Program-made: the position numbers and the translations under genes
Source: Adiantum capillus-veneris
Lineage: Eukaryota; Streptophyta; Polypodiopsida; Polypodiales; Pteridaceae
Direction: 5' to 3'
NCBI GenBank assembly: GCA_014529385.2
Contig: CM043942.1
Location: forward strand, 3,682,501 to 3,746,500
DNA length: 64,000 bases
Notes under the pieces: model-generated
Told to the model about the DNA's origin: nothing
Database searches by the model: none
The model's input: only the letters and a program-made list of their open reading frames with translations
Shown: one piece after another, positions 54,159 to 64,000 of the stretch
Numbering within the stretch: position 1 is the first letter of the stretch
Layout of the letters: every line of letters begins with the position of its first letter

Positions 54159-55411
54159 CTTGCGAGTACAATTTGGCATTGTCCATCATGGCCTTAGTCA
54201 TCACCGCCCATGCTTGATCTTGCTTCGTGATTGCAGCGACAAACTTGGCACAATAGGCCTTCGTGTGAGTACTAGGGTTAAGAATTCCAAGACCCCTCGT
54301 CCCACCGACCTCACTATGGCCTCCTAGCTTGCTCATTGCCAAGGCTTTGAGCCTTTCTTATTGTTTTTTTGCAAGAATCTCTTCACTAGTTAAAGAAACT
54401 CCTTCCAGTTGCATTTGGCTATCTTGAGCAGCGTGCCATTGAATGATAAGTATGGAATCATATACGAGCTGATCACTTTCAATTTGCTCTCAAAAGGGAG
54501 GAGTACATACTCCCACCTTCGGAGCTTGCTCATGGGAATCTTTGCTTGTGGGTTATATCCACCCCCATAGGGGCTCCTAGGTGTCTAAACAATGTCCCTT
54601 TGGTCACAATCTACCTAGACCACATTGCTGGATCGGCTGAGTCATGTTCTGAGAGGGAGATCAATCTTGATTTTTCAATATTTCACTTTGACCCTGACAT
54701 TGTTGCAAACGTTTGCACAATCTCTAGAGACTTTCTGATCACTTGAGGACAGGCTTTGAGGAAGAGAAGTGAATCATGTGCAAACAACTTCACCAGAAGT
54801 TGGTAATTATTGGGAAGGGATAGCCCTTGAATCTCCCCTCTTGTAGCATTGTCTTGAAGCATTGCCACCAGGGGATGGGATCAGATGGCAAACAGGAGGG
54901 GAGCTAGTGGGCAGACTTGCTTAATAGATCTTTTTACCTCAAAAGTCCCAACAATTTGCTCATTAAATAGAAGCTTAGATTGGCTACCAGCACCCAAAGT
55001 GCTAACCAACCAACAGATCCTCTGTCCAAAGACCAGTGATTTCATGAACTCTTTGATAAAAGAGCATGTGATCCTATCATATGCTTTATCCAAATCTAAT
55101 TGTAGTAAAATACACTTTTTCTTAGTGAAAGATGTATACTCTATGCTGATCATTGCTGCGAGAATATTTTTGTAGATAGACCTTCCTTTAATAAATCCAT
55201 GTTGGTGCGGAGTGATGACCTTGTCCAAAAGAGGAGCGAGCCTAAGAGCATCACCTTTGGTGATTATCTTATAGGCCACTGGCATCATAGTTATTGGGCA
55301 CCAGTGATTCAGTTGGGAGCAACAAACTTGTTTAGGAATTGGTTTGATAAGGCTGCTTTTGATGCTCAAGTCTAGAGCACCATTGACCAGAGCTTGGTTA
55401 GCCATACGCAT
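54159..55411 (-). pseudogene. LINE-2, 5' part: reverse transcriptase
   Basis: The minus strand from 55411: MRMANQALVNGALDLSIKSS, then LIKPIPKQVCCSQLNHWCPI, ALLDKV-like ending ITPHQHGFIKGRSIYKN, LQLDLDKAYDRI (palm Asp) and FEVKRSIKQVCPLAPLLFAI. The catalytic box reads LFAHDSLLFLKA where LINEs have F-A-D-D, so one Asp is His. Downstream LGGHSEVGGTRGLGILNPS and WAVMTKAMMDNAKLY lead to the E6 site. The endonuclease half is absent, consistent with 5' truncation near 55430. It is an L1-type plant LINE with RVT_1 and zf-RVT regions. Confidence 0.87.
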
Positions 55412-56199
55412 TGAGAGACAGAAGTGAAAAAATAGACCCGGTGGCCTCTACACCAAGACTATGCACAATGGCCTCATCATGGGGGATACACAATAGGGGC
55501 ACCACCTAGCAAGATATGCGGCTAGGACGCATACATATACACAATGAAGCATGCCATGGAAAACAATTTCAAGATCCACGCCCAAATGTGGAATGGGGTG
55601 GTCGGAGAATAAACTCAGAGGAGTGGTGAGTGAGAATGGGCTTGCTACTCGTGCATGTTAGTAAGGAAGATAATGAGGTAGGGGAAACTTGCGAGTATGC
55701 TCACTTATCATACAAGAGGTGGCGAATCCGCACACCTCAAGATGGAAGTAGCAAGATGATAGGAATATGAGAGGGAGAGAGAGAGTGTGTGTGTATGGTG
55801 GCGAATCCGCACACCTTTACATAAGCAGAAAAAAAAGGCAAGGAACAAGCATATACCATACTCACAATGAGATGTATCCAAAGCGACACAAAGTATGGCA
55901 CCAAGATGGAGTGTGTTGATTGCTTGCAAAAGATGAATACAATAGGTAGCGTATGGCAGGAAAATGAGAAGGGGACAAGATCGTAGGAGGCATAATGGAG
56001 AGATGGAAGTTGATGGCGAGGAATATCGTGAGTGTGTCCACCCTTCTTCTTCTTGAAATTGTGCCTTCAACCCTTAATTACAAGTGGTGTGGAGGTGTGG
56101 TGCTCATCTTTTGTGCATGGTGATGGTGATGATGATGGTGTTGTGATTATGTGATTAGGGTTCATGCTACAAGCATGTAGCACAAGAGTGTGTATGGAC

Positions 56200-56239
<40 letters not shown>

Positions 56240-56776
56240 TTTTTTAAGTGAGCTCTCATGGCCTCCTTATATAGGGAAGGAGGGGAGGATTTAGCAATAT
56301 TTCTATTTGAGGTGAGTGTCCCACTTTGGTGACTAGGAAAATGGGGTGCATGTGACTGTGGCTCCCATCTTGTCTCCTCGTTATTTAAAATACCAGAGTC
56401 AATAGAGAGAGAAGATGAGAGAATGTGGGTAGGATGTAGAGGATAGGTGATATTTACAATAGTCTAGCTTTGGCTAGACATAAGCTTATTAGGGAGAGAA
56501 GAGAGAGGTAAGAAATTTACAAGAGAGATTGTCAAAGGTGGATAGTTGTTGATGAGGATGGATCCTCCAAAATGGTGATAGAATCACTCTAGACTTGCCA
56601 AGACCTCATTAAAAGAGCCTTGTCTCTTGTAATCATGCTTGAAGACTTGTAGAACCATAGCCATTCTAGAGGGAAGAAAATTGGGGATGGCCTGTGTCAC
56701 CATTACACGAGAAAACTGGGGTCCACTACAAAAATCATATCTCCATGTTCATAACTCCAAAAATTCTGAAAAAAAT
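55412..56776. other. No gene recognised; low-complexity and microsatellite DNA
   Basis: A 20-bp phrase (GTGGCGAATCCGCACACCT) occurs twice (55720 and 55799). A GATGGT-rich stretch (56117-56145) and a (TG)n run (56201-56235) follow. Open frames here are low-complexity. GAGAGGTAAGAAATTTACA near 56502 resembles the bases flanking the E7 3' end (61630) and may hint at the original flank. Confidence 0.5.
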
Positions 56777-56938
56777 TCTTTAGGAGGTTTTTCCCCCCGT
56801 GCATTGTATATACGCCCATCACTCTAGGGCTATCCATCTTTCCATTGCACACTAGGTAACATACTCTCTATTGTGTGCCTTGAGCTTCCTTCGTCTTCTC
56901 CAAGCTGTGTGCATTTCTCTACAACCCTAATTCCAACA
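56777..56938 (+). repeat. E7 5' LTR, truncated
   Basis: 162 bp matching 61466-61626, ending CCCTAATTCCAACA before the primer site. Confidence 0.92.
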
Positions 56939-56940
56939 AT

Positions 56941-56952
56941 TGGTATCAGAGC
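56941..56952 (+). other. E7 primer-binding site (initiator Met tRNA)
   Basis: Exact TGGTATCAGAGC two bases after the LTR end. Confidence 0.95.
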
Positions 56953-57300
56953 AGGTCACGTCCTCCCGGGCTTAGTCACAAGCTACTCCAGCACACGCTT
57001 GCCCACTTTCTCCGATTTCAGTGAGCTTTGGCAAGCGTTCGCAGGTCGACAAAAATTTTGGGCAAGCTCGTAGAGCTTGGTCTGCTCAGAATTTTGATTT
57101 GGGCTCATTTCGGCCTCTGTTTCCACTACACGCAGTACTGCACAGGCTATTTCGTCATTTTGTGCAGAATTTCTGTCAGTGCCGTTTTCTGCATAACAGG
57201 TGCCTTATAGTCTTCTACAGTTTGTGCTATATAGCACAGGTTGTTCTCGCTCCGTTTCTCCTATTTTCGGGCAGTTTTCACATCAGGTGCAGCATTTACC
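56953..57300 (+). other. E7 leader
   Basis: A 350-bp leader with no recognised coding content, ending at the gag ATG. Confidence 0.6.
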
Positions 57301-58393
57301 ATGGCTGACAACAACAACACAGATGTGTTCACGATGTTTGCTGTTGAGGACAGGTTGGATGGGGACAACTACCGTATGTGGGCTTATATTATGCAACATG
57401 TTCTTGTGTCAAAGGGTGTCTGGAACATTGTGCGGGGCATTGATGTACGTCGTGGTTCTGAGGATGTAGGCGATGTTGAGGATGTTGCAGGTCTTGCTGC
57501 AAGGATTGCTGTTGTTAGAGTTGTTTTGCCTACCACAGAACAAGGTCGTTGGGATGTTAAGGATGCGCAGGCTCATGCATTGATTGTGTTGTCTGTTAAG
57601 CGCACCATTGTGCCTCACATCCGTTCAGCAAAATCTGCAAAACAGGCTTGGGATATTCTAGCAGGTCTTTATGCAAGCCGCAATAATTGCTTTGCTACGT
57701 AAAGAGCTGGAGTCGAAGATTATGCTAGAGGAAGATGATATGGACACTTTCCTTGCTAGTGTCAAAGATATCAATGAGCCACTTATTTCTGCAGGTGAAG
57801 TTATTTCAGACAATTCCCTTGTACAGACTGTTCTTGATGCCTTACCAGATTCTTACCAGACTTTTGCTAGTACTTGGAGACTTATGACCCAAGGAAATCC
57901 AGAAGTTGTCAAGTTTGATGCATTATGCACATCGCTATTGCAAGAGTCACTTTCCAGAAAAAACAGGACTAGACAACGTGCAATTGAAGAGGCTTTTATT
58001 GCTTCTCAAAGAAAGGGTGGTAACAGCAATGCAGCCGCTTCTTATGGTTCTGCTGCGAGTGGCAGAAACTCTGTTCCTAATGCTTTTGCTGACAGCAATT
58101 CGTCTGGAAATTCTGGTGATAAGGGCAAAAAGAAAATGCGTTGCCATTACTGTAAAGCCAATGATCACTTGATCAAGTCGTGTACAAAATTGAAGGCCAA
58201 AGAGGCTAAGAAGAAAGAGGGTGGTTCCACTGCAAATGTTGGTTCCACTACAAATGCAGCCATTGTTGAGTCTTCTGTGAAAGGAGACTGTGTTGCTGAT
58301 GTTGATGCAGAATGGGCTTTTAGCGTAGAGTGCACTTACAATCCTGCTGTCCATGATGCATGCTTATCAGTTGCTGCAGATTCACATGTGTGA
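57301..58393 (+). pseudogene. E7 gag with first zinc knuckle
   Basis: The ATG at 57301 gives MADNNNTDVFTMFAVEDRLD; GDNYRMWAYIMQHVLVSKGV is the copia gag N-terminal domain. A frame change near 57690 leads into ALLRKELESKIMLEEDDMDT, then VLDALPDSYQTFASTW and SLLQESLSRKNRTRQRAIEE. The CCHC knuckle CHYCKANDHLIKSC lies at about 58142-58183, followed by Lys-rich and Thr/Asn-rich linkers and WAFSVECTYNPAVHDACLSV before a stop produced by a 2-bp deletion at about 58389. Confidence 0.9.
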
Positions 58394-58960
58394 TTTCGAC
58401 AGTGGTGCTACAAAGCACATTACCTCACATCGTGAATTGTTTACCTCTCTCGAGTCTGTCCCTCATGGGAATTCAGTCACTTCTCAAAGAAAGGGTGGTA
58501 ACAACAATGCAACCACTTCTTATGGTTCTGTTGCGAGTGGCAAAAATACTATTCCTATTGCTTTTGCTAGCAACACTTCGTCTGGCAATTCTGGTGATAA
58601 GGGTAAAAAGAAGATTCGTTGCCGTTGTTGTAAATCTAATGATCACTTGATCAAGCAGTGTCCTAAGTTGAAGGCAAATGAGGCTAAGAAGAAAGAGGGT
58701 GGTTCCACTGCAAATGTTGGTTCCACTACAAATGCAGCCAATGTTGAGTCTTCTATAAAAGGAGACTGTAATGCTGATGTTGATGCAGAATGGGCTTTTA
58801 GCGCAGAGTGCACTTACAATCCTGTTGTCCATGATGCATGCTTGTCAGTTGCTGCAGATTCACATGTGTGGTATTTTGGCAGTGGTGCTACAAAGCACAT
58901 TACCTCACATCGTGAATTGTTTACCTCTCTCGAGTCTGTCCCTCATGGGAATTCAGTCAC
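58004..58960 (+). repeat. ~480-bp tandem duplication in E7 gag/protease
   Basis: TCTCAAAGAAAGGGTGGTAA starts at 58004 and again at 58482. Both copies run through knuckle, linker and protease start to GGGAATTCAGTCAC (58471-58480 and 58951-58960). Copy 1 is 2 bp shorter (GTGTGATTTCGAC versus GTGTGGTATTTTGGC). The copies differ at many scattered sites. Confidence 0.95.
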
Positions 58961-58988
58961 TTGTGCCAACAATGCTCACTGCTGCTAA
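58394..58988 (+). pseudogene. E7 second knuckle and protease start (duplicate copy)
   Basis: In a different frame from copy 1: a second knuckle CRCCKSNDHLIKQC, linker, VECTYNP-type segment and WYFGSGATKHITSHRELFTS, where the protease D-S-G has become G-S-G. Copy 1 keeps DSGATKHITSH but out of frame. Neither copy could give a working protease in frame. Confidence 0.9.
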
Positions 58989-60563
58989 TGGCAGTTCTTT
59001 CACACTTGTTGATGTACTTTATGTACCTGGAATCAAGAAGAATCTCTTGTCTGTATCCGCACTTGCTAGAGTTGGACTTGTAGTCAAATTTGTGGATGAC
59101 AGATGTACAGTTCCTGATCTCAGTTTTGGTGATGAAATTGTCGCATCTGGGCTTTTGTGCCGTGGACTGTATAAGCTCACTTTGTATGACAAGTGTAGAC
59201 AAAATTTTGCAAATGCTGTTGCAAATTCAAGGGCTATTGTAGATGCAAAACTTTGGCATGCACGTTTTGGTCATCTGAATTTTGCCAGTTTGCTCCGTTT
59301 GCAGAAAAATCTAATATAGTTGCTTCTTTGCCGCCTCTTGAAGCACCTGTCAAACATGTTTGTGAAGGCTGTATTTTGGGTAAGATGCAACGTTCTAAAT
59401 TTCCAAAGGATGGTTCAGTTCGGGCCACATGCAGGTTGCAGCTTGTGCATAGTGATGTTTGTGGGCCCATGCAAACTCCGTCCTTGGGCAATTACCTGTA
59501 CTTCGTGACTTTCATTGATGATTACTCCAGGCATGCATGGGTATTTCCGCTTAAAGCAAAGTCCGAATTTTTTATGTGCTTCAAACTATTTCTGGCTATG
59601 GCTGAAAATGTCTCGAAATGTACTATGGGCACCCTCCGTTCCGATCGAGGGGGGGAGTATATGTCTCATGAATTTAATGCATTTCTGGCTAGTCGTGGGA
59701 TAAAACACCAATGTACAGTGCCTTATACACCTCAGCAAAATGGTGTTGTTGAGAGGAAAAACAGGTCACTGACGAAAATGGCACGATGTATGGTCAAATT
59801 TCAAGCTTTGCTGCATTCTTTTTGGCTTGAGGCCATCATGTGTGCCACTTATGTACTTAACAGGTGTCCTACGAAATCTTTGCAGTCTATTACTCCATAT
59901 GAAGCATGGCATGATAGAAAGCCTTCTATTGAGCACATGCGTGTTTTTGGTTGTTTGGCATATGCTTTGGTGCCACAAGTGCAACGCAAAAAATTGGATG
60001 ATAAGGCTGTCAAATGTATTTTTGTTGGTTATAGTGCTGAAAGCAAAGGTTACAGGTTGTATCATCCGCAAACAAAACGTATTCTGGTTTCTCGGGATGT
60101 AGTGTTTGTGGAAGATTCTGTTCAGCCCTTGCTATCATGTACTAGAGACAGTAATGTAAGCTCACAGGACATTTCTAACACTCTCTTGCCTCTTTTCACT
60201 GGTGGAAATACGAATGTAATTTCCAATGAGGCAAATGTACAGCCTATGGGGGTTTCTCAAAATGTTCTAGATCAGCCTATTACTGATGCAGATGTACATG
60301 ATGTACTTGATGAAGAAAGGCCAAAAAATGAGGCGGCTAGAGGTATGCCAAAATGGCTGGTTCACACTTTGCGTGACAGTAAATTGGGTGCACCTTTGTC
60401 TAGTCGTACTCGTTCAGGCTCTCGCCATGCATCTTATGCATCAAATTGTTATGCTTTGGCTATGTCTAGCTTACATGATGTTGAGGAGCCTCTGTCTTTT
60501 GATGAAGCACAAAATTCAGAAAATTGGATGGCTGCTAGCAATCAGAATATGATGCATTTATAG
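58960..60563 (+). pseudogene. E7 integrase
   Basis: It starts with SSFTLVDVLYVPGIKKNLLS and LWHARFGHLNFASLLRLQKN (pre-integrase). A frame change at about 59310 leads to VCEGCILGKMQRSKF (zinc Cys pair), HSDVCGPMQTPSLGN, LRSDRGGEYMSHEF and TPQQNGVVERKNRS, so all three DDE residues are present. Then YLRVFGCLAYALV-type text (MRVFGCLAYALVPQVQRKKL) and a Ser/Thr-rich tail with WLVHTLRDSKLGAPLSSRTR. This part is open for 436 codons. Confidence 0.92.
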
Positions 60564-61325
60564 AAAATGACAGCTGGACTTTATGTGATTTGCCTCCTGG
60601 AAAAAAGGCCATTGGTACGACGTGGGTATACAAGTTGAAACGCAAGCCGACGTGGGTTTACTGCTGTTGGCTGCCTCATTTATGTATGCAACACGAGGCC
60701 GGATATTCAGTTTGCAGTCTCACAGGTCAATAAATTTATGGATAGCCCAGGGTAATAGCATTGGCAGGCTGGCAAGAGGATTTTCTGCTACCTTAGTGGC
60801 ACTTTACATCTTGGCTTGTTTTATCCCAAGGGGGGATCATTGCCGCTAGACTTACATGCTTTTTCGGATTCAGATTGGGCTGGTTGTTTTGACACGCGAG
60901 TGTCCACAAGTGGTTTTTGTTTCATGCGTGGCAGTTCATGTATATCATGGTTGAGAAAGAAGCAACCTACTGTGGCCACTTCGAGTTGTGAGGCCGAGTA
61001 CAGGGCAGCCTTCACAACTACGGTTGAGTGTGTATGGCTCAGATGCCTTATGGCTGATTTGGGTGTTGGACAGGACACTGCCAACACTATCTACACTGAC
61101 AGTCAGAGCGCATTGGTAGTTGTGAGGAACCCAGTTTTTCATGCTCACACAAAGCACATTGAGGTGCATTACCACTATGTCAGGGAGAGGCTCTCAATAG
61201 GAGAGATCAGCGTGGCTTATGTGCCAACACAGGACAACCTTGCAGATCTTCTCACAAAGGCATTGTCTCGTGAGAAGCTTGAAGCTTTCCGCAAAGCTTT
61301 GGGCTTACTCCCCTTTGTGGACTGA
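60564..61325 (+). pseudogene. E7 RT remnant fused to RNase H
   Basis: Downstream of WMAASNQ the RT N-terminus survives as NDSWTLCDLPPGKKAIGTTW then VYKLKRK (about 60565-60645). It is joined directly to the RT end (GCLIYVCNTRPDIQFAVSQ phrase in another frame), so the fingers/palm including YVDD are gone. RNase H from about 60816: FYPKGGSLPLDLHAFSDSDW, AGCFDTRVSTSGFCFM, CEAEYRAAFTTTVECVWLR, YTDSQSALVVVRN and ADLLTKALSREKLEAFRKAL, open to TGA at 61323-61325. Confidence 0.9.
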
Positions 61326-61390
61326 TCATGTCCTCAGGGCATGGCACTTCCCTTTACTCATGCGCCAGCTCTCGTTCACCGCATCACTCC

Positions 61391-61400
61391 AGGGGGGATT
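61391..61400 (+). other. E7 polypurine tract
   Basis: AGGGGGGATT directly before TGTTACC of the 3' LTR; E8 has AGGGGGGTTT at the same place. Confidence 0.85.
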
Positions 61401-61626
61401 TGTTACCATATACATGTGGTAGTGATGTGTGTGAACACATTAGGACCGCTGGGGCATTTTTTCCCTCTTTAGGAGGTTTTTCCCCCGTGCATTGCATATA
61501 CGCCCATCACTCTAGGGCTATCCATCTTTCCATTGCACACTAAGTAACATACTCTCTATTGTGTGCCTTTAGCTTCCTTTGTCTTCTGCAAGCTGTGTGC
61601 ATTTCTTTGCAACCCTAATTCCAACA
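61401..61626 (+). repeat. E7 3' LTR
   Basis: 226 bp, TGTTACCATATAC to ATTCCAACA. Confidence 0.94.
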
Positions 61627-61629
61627 GAA

Positions 61630-62826
61630 AGAGGTGAGAAATTGTACAGATACAAGGGTTCTGATGCTAGGATATGGCATCCAATTCAGACTAAGTGAAT
61701 TCCAATAGGACACCAGCTTTCAACCATTCCTAAAAAATCTCCAGGTCTTCAAGGATATCATGTTTAAGATTGATCCGCACGCTGCATTGGACTTTGTCCA
61801 TTGTAGCTTGATTATAAAGGCGCTCAATAGTTTTTAGCAAGTTTCTTCTCTTCTTGAAGAGTGTGCATTGGGTAAGCATCATTTCCTGAGTCATCAAGTG
61901 AATATCATACAAAAAGTTTCTCAAGGAAGGAACCTAACGAGAACCTTCATACAACCATATATTTCTCTGCCACCAAATAGACCACAAAAATTCAGCCCTA
62001 ATGTGATACAGACAACTGTGATCACCCTTTGTCTGTCTCCCAATAGAAGGTTTTTCCAAGGGACAATGGTGTTTATATTTTGGATTATAGGGGCCAGGAA
62101 GGGTTGGTTATAAGAACAATTAATGAATAAATGAGCTATAGCCTCAATTTCGTTATTTTATCTGGGATAGTACCCTGAGCCAAGTCCTACCTTTGATAAT
62201 CGTTTACCTGTCCTTAAAGGCCTTTGTGAAGAATCAACCATAACAAGGCTGATTTCTTGGGGGAAGAGGCTTTAGACCATAGGGATTTGAACTTGAAGTT
62301 CCATTGCCTTCTGTCCAGAGTGAGATCCCATTTTGCATTAAGAGATACATGTAAGGGGGGGAGATATTCATGACAGCTATCTAGGGCTGAGAGAGCCTTA
62401 ATCCCCCGTGCTATTCAACAACATTAAGAGGGAACCTCGGAGAGCAATTCAACATCCAATGCAATCCTGCGGGGAAACATACAACATCTTCTTCTCAAAA
62501 ATATGATTTCCCAAGTTCTTAAATTGAATATGAGAGAAAGGTTGACATTGGACAACCAATCTTGAGTAGGGGGTCCCATGTAATTTTCCATGTTCTGATA
62601 CCTTTGTTATGGAGGGTGAGAGCCATTCTAGAGTGATCTACATCGAGATCTTGCGAGGAGAACTTAGGCCACTAGATAGAGTCATTAAGGACAATAGTCT
62701 AGCTTGCATTTGACTTCCAATTAGGTTTGAGCATACTTTTGTGCCTATTCCATGCTACTCACAACGATTTGAATAAGTTAGCCTGAGGTTGTGGTTTGGC
62801 GAGGGCTGAAGAAGAGAGTGACCTGG
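61630..62826 (-). pseudogene. LINE-3 fragment: zf-RVT and C-terminal region
   Basis: Minus-strand frames give WPKFSSQDLDVDHSRMAL and GIRTWKITWDPLL (about 62690-62560), then the typical zf-RVT run WNFKFKSLWSKASSPKKSAL followed by LWLILHKGL (about 62310-62230) and IAHLFINCSY (about 62140-62110). The last part (61924-61730) reads MRNFLYDIHLMTQEMMLTQC. The pattern W..FK.LW....PK.....W.IL is that of plant L1-type LINEs after the RT domain. It is heavily broken. RT proper is not visible; it would lie towards 62832, where E8 has inserted. Confidence 0.65.
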
Positions 62827-62831
62827 GGAAT

Positions 62832-63058
62832 TGTTGGAATTAGGGTTGTAGAGAAACACACACAGCTTGGAGAAGATGAAGGAAGCTCAAGGCACACAAT
62901 AGAGAGTGTGTTACTTAGTGTGCAATGGAAAGATAGATAGCCCTAGAGTGATGGGCGTATATACAATTCACGGAGGAAAAAACCTCCTAAAGAGGCAAAA
63001 AATGCCCCAGTGGTCCTAGTGTGTTCACACACATCACTACCACATGTATATGGTAACA
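62832..63058 (-). repeat. E8 3' LTR
   Basis: 227 bp; in plus reading TGTTGGAATTAGGG to TATGGTAACA, the reverse complement of the E7 LTR with scattered substitutions. Confidence 0.94.
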
Positions 63059-63133
63059 AAACCCCCCTGGAGTGATGTGGTGAACGAGAGCTGGCACATG
63101 AGTAAAGGGAAGTGCCATGCCCTGAGGGCATGA

Positions 63134-63993
63134 TCACTCCACAAATGGGAGTAACCCCAAAGCTTTGTGGAAAGCTTCAATCTTCTCACGAGACAATGCC
63201 TTTGTGAGAAGATCTGCAAGGTTGTCTTGTGTTGGCACATAAGCCATGCTGATCTCTCCTACTGAGAGCCTCTCCTTGACATAATGGTAATGCACCTCAA
63301 TGTGCTTTGTGCGAGCATGAAAAACTGGGTTCCTTGCAATTGCCAATGCGCTCTGACTGTCAGTGTAGATAGTGTTGGCAGTGTCCTGTCCAACACCCAA
63401 ATCAGCCATAAGGCGTCTGAGCCATACACACTCAACCGTAGCTGTGAAGACTGCCCTGTACTCAGCCTCATAAATCGAAGTGACCACAATAGGTTTCTTC
63501 TTGCTCAACCATGATATACATGAACTGCCAAGCATGAAACAAAAACCACTTGTGGACACTCGCGTGTCAAAACAACCAGCCCAATCTGAGTCCGCCAATC
63601 TGAGTCCGAAAAAGCATGTAAGTCTGGCGGCAATGATCCCCCCTTGGGATAAAACAAGCCAAGATGTAAAGTGCCACTAAGGTAGCAGAAAATCCTCTTG
63701 ATAGCCTGCCAATGCTTAGACCCTGAGCTATGCATAAATCTGATGACCTGTGAGACTGCAAATTGAATATCCGGCCTTGTGTTGAATTCATAAATGAGGT
63801 AGCCAACAACAGCTTGATAAAGAGTGACATCAGCAGGATCGCCAGCATCATGTAGACTCAACTTCAAACTTGTTTCCATGGGAGTGGCAATAGGTTTGCA
63901 ATCCTCAAGTCCAAACTTACATAGCAATGTCTCTATGTAACTTTTTTGACACAAGGCAATACCACCATCACACTGCTTAAACTGTATACCCAA
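63134..63993 (-). pseudogene. E8 RT C-terminus and RNase H
   Basis: From 63993: MGIQFKQCDGGIALCQKSYI, ETLLCKFGLEDCKPIATPME, YLIYEFNTRPDIQFAVSQVI and SKHWQAIKRIFCYLSGTLHL (the end of RVT_2 and its linker), then LHAFSDSDW. A 14-bp tandem duplication at about 63582-63609 (CCAATCTGAGTCCG twice) shifts the frame. RNase H resumes from 63598: DSDWAGCFDTRVSTSGFCFM, YEAEYRAVFTATVECVWLRR, YTDSQSALAIARN and ADLLTKALSREKIEAFHKAL. The catalytic RNase H residues are present. The part upstream, including YVDD, is outside the window. Confidence 0.92.
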
Positions 63994-64000
63994 GTAATGA

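Larger units (their letters stand above)
56777..61626 (+). mobile_element. E7: Ty1/copia element with truncated 5' LTR and deleted RT core
   Basis: The 3' LTR is complete (61401-61626), but the 5' copy begins only at TCTTTAGGAGG, so about 65 bp of LTR start are missing and no target duplication can be checked. The interior has a Met-tRNA primer site, gag, a tandemly duplicated knuckle-protease segment, integrase, and RNase H joined to the RT N-terminus with the RT core removed. E8, on the other strand at the window end, is the same family. Confidence 0.93.
62832..64000 (-). mobile_element. E8: Ty1/copia element, 3' half, running off the window
   Basis: Same family as E7, opposite strand: the 3' LTR is 62832-63058, then polypurine tract, RNase H and RT C-terminus. 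The left flank GGAAT (62827-62831) should recur beyond the window if the insertion is intact. Confidence 0.93.

Noticed and set aside
55708-56070. 120-residue minus-strand open frame
   Set aside because: Low-complexity Ser/Leu/His composition over GA-rich DNA, no homology recognised.

Overview
The window is plant nuclear DNA made almost entirely of nested, decayed transposable elements. The evidence is LTR retrotransposons whose primer-binding sites match plant initiator-tRNA-Met, a chromodomain-bearing Ty3/gypsy family, a second gypsy lineage with a large extra ORF after pol, three TNT1-type Ty1/copia groups, plant L1-type LINEs, a BED/DUF659 hAT-like relic, dinucleotide microsatellites, and a spliced plant gene fragment of the CCR4 deadenylase family. 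I cannot name the species from sequence alone.

Layout. 1-1464 (-) is a broken BED-DUF659 (hAT-like) transposase. LINE-1 (-) lies in two pieces, 1870-2433 and 18062-20135, split by gypsy element E1 (2434-18061, +, 5-bp target duplication GAGAT). E1 carries gag, pol and an additional ORF (aORF) and is itself split by the non-autonomous gypsy element E2 (11332-17212, -, duplication CAATT). 20463-21283 (-) holds three consecutive exons of a CCR4-like nuclease with good splice sites. It is followed by a foldback element (21487-21957), a 111-bp tandem duplication (22000-22220) and a decayed LRR-like coding stretch (about 22690-23665).

23742-46239 (-) is the chromovirus-like gypsy element E4. Its 3' LTR is interrupted by E3 (24911-33530, -, same family, duplication AGCAC). 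Its gag is interrupted by copia element E5 (37911-43459, -, duplication GTTGT). Its 5' LTR holds a 5'-truncated LINE (about 44761-45390). LINE-2 (-) lies at 47399-48635 plus 54159-55411 and is split by copia element E6 (48636-54158, +, duplication CTTGC). E6 is the best preserved element: one gag-pol frame with three stop codons and LTRs differing at 7 of 192 sites by my count. The right end has copia E7 (56777-61626, +, truncated 5' LTR, reverse-transcriptase core deleted), a LINE-3 fragment (about 61630-62826, -), and the 3' half of a same-family copia E8 on the opposite strand (62832 to the window end).

Five insertions (E1, E2, E3, E5, E6) have perfect 5-bp duplications, and for E1, E2, E5 and E6 removing the element and one duplication restores the host reading frame. 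This gives a relative order: LINE-1 before E1 before E2; E4 before E3 and E5; LINE-2 before E6. No element is intact. Most interesting are the E1 aORF with no recognised domain, E2 (gag-protease followed by a 432-residue ORF where pol should be), E4 (integrase removed but chromodomain kept), and the CCR4-like exons. I saw no rRNA or complete tRNA gene and no CRISPR array.
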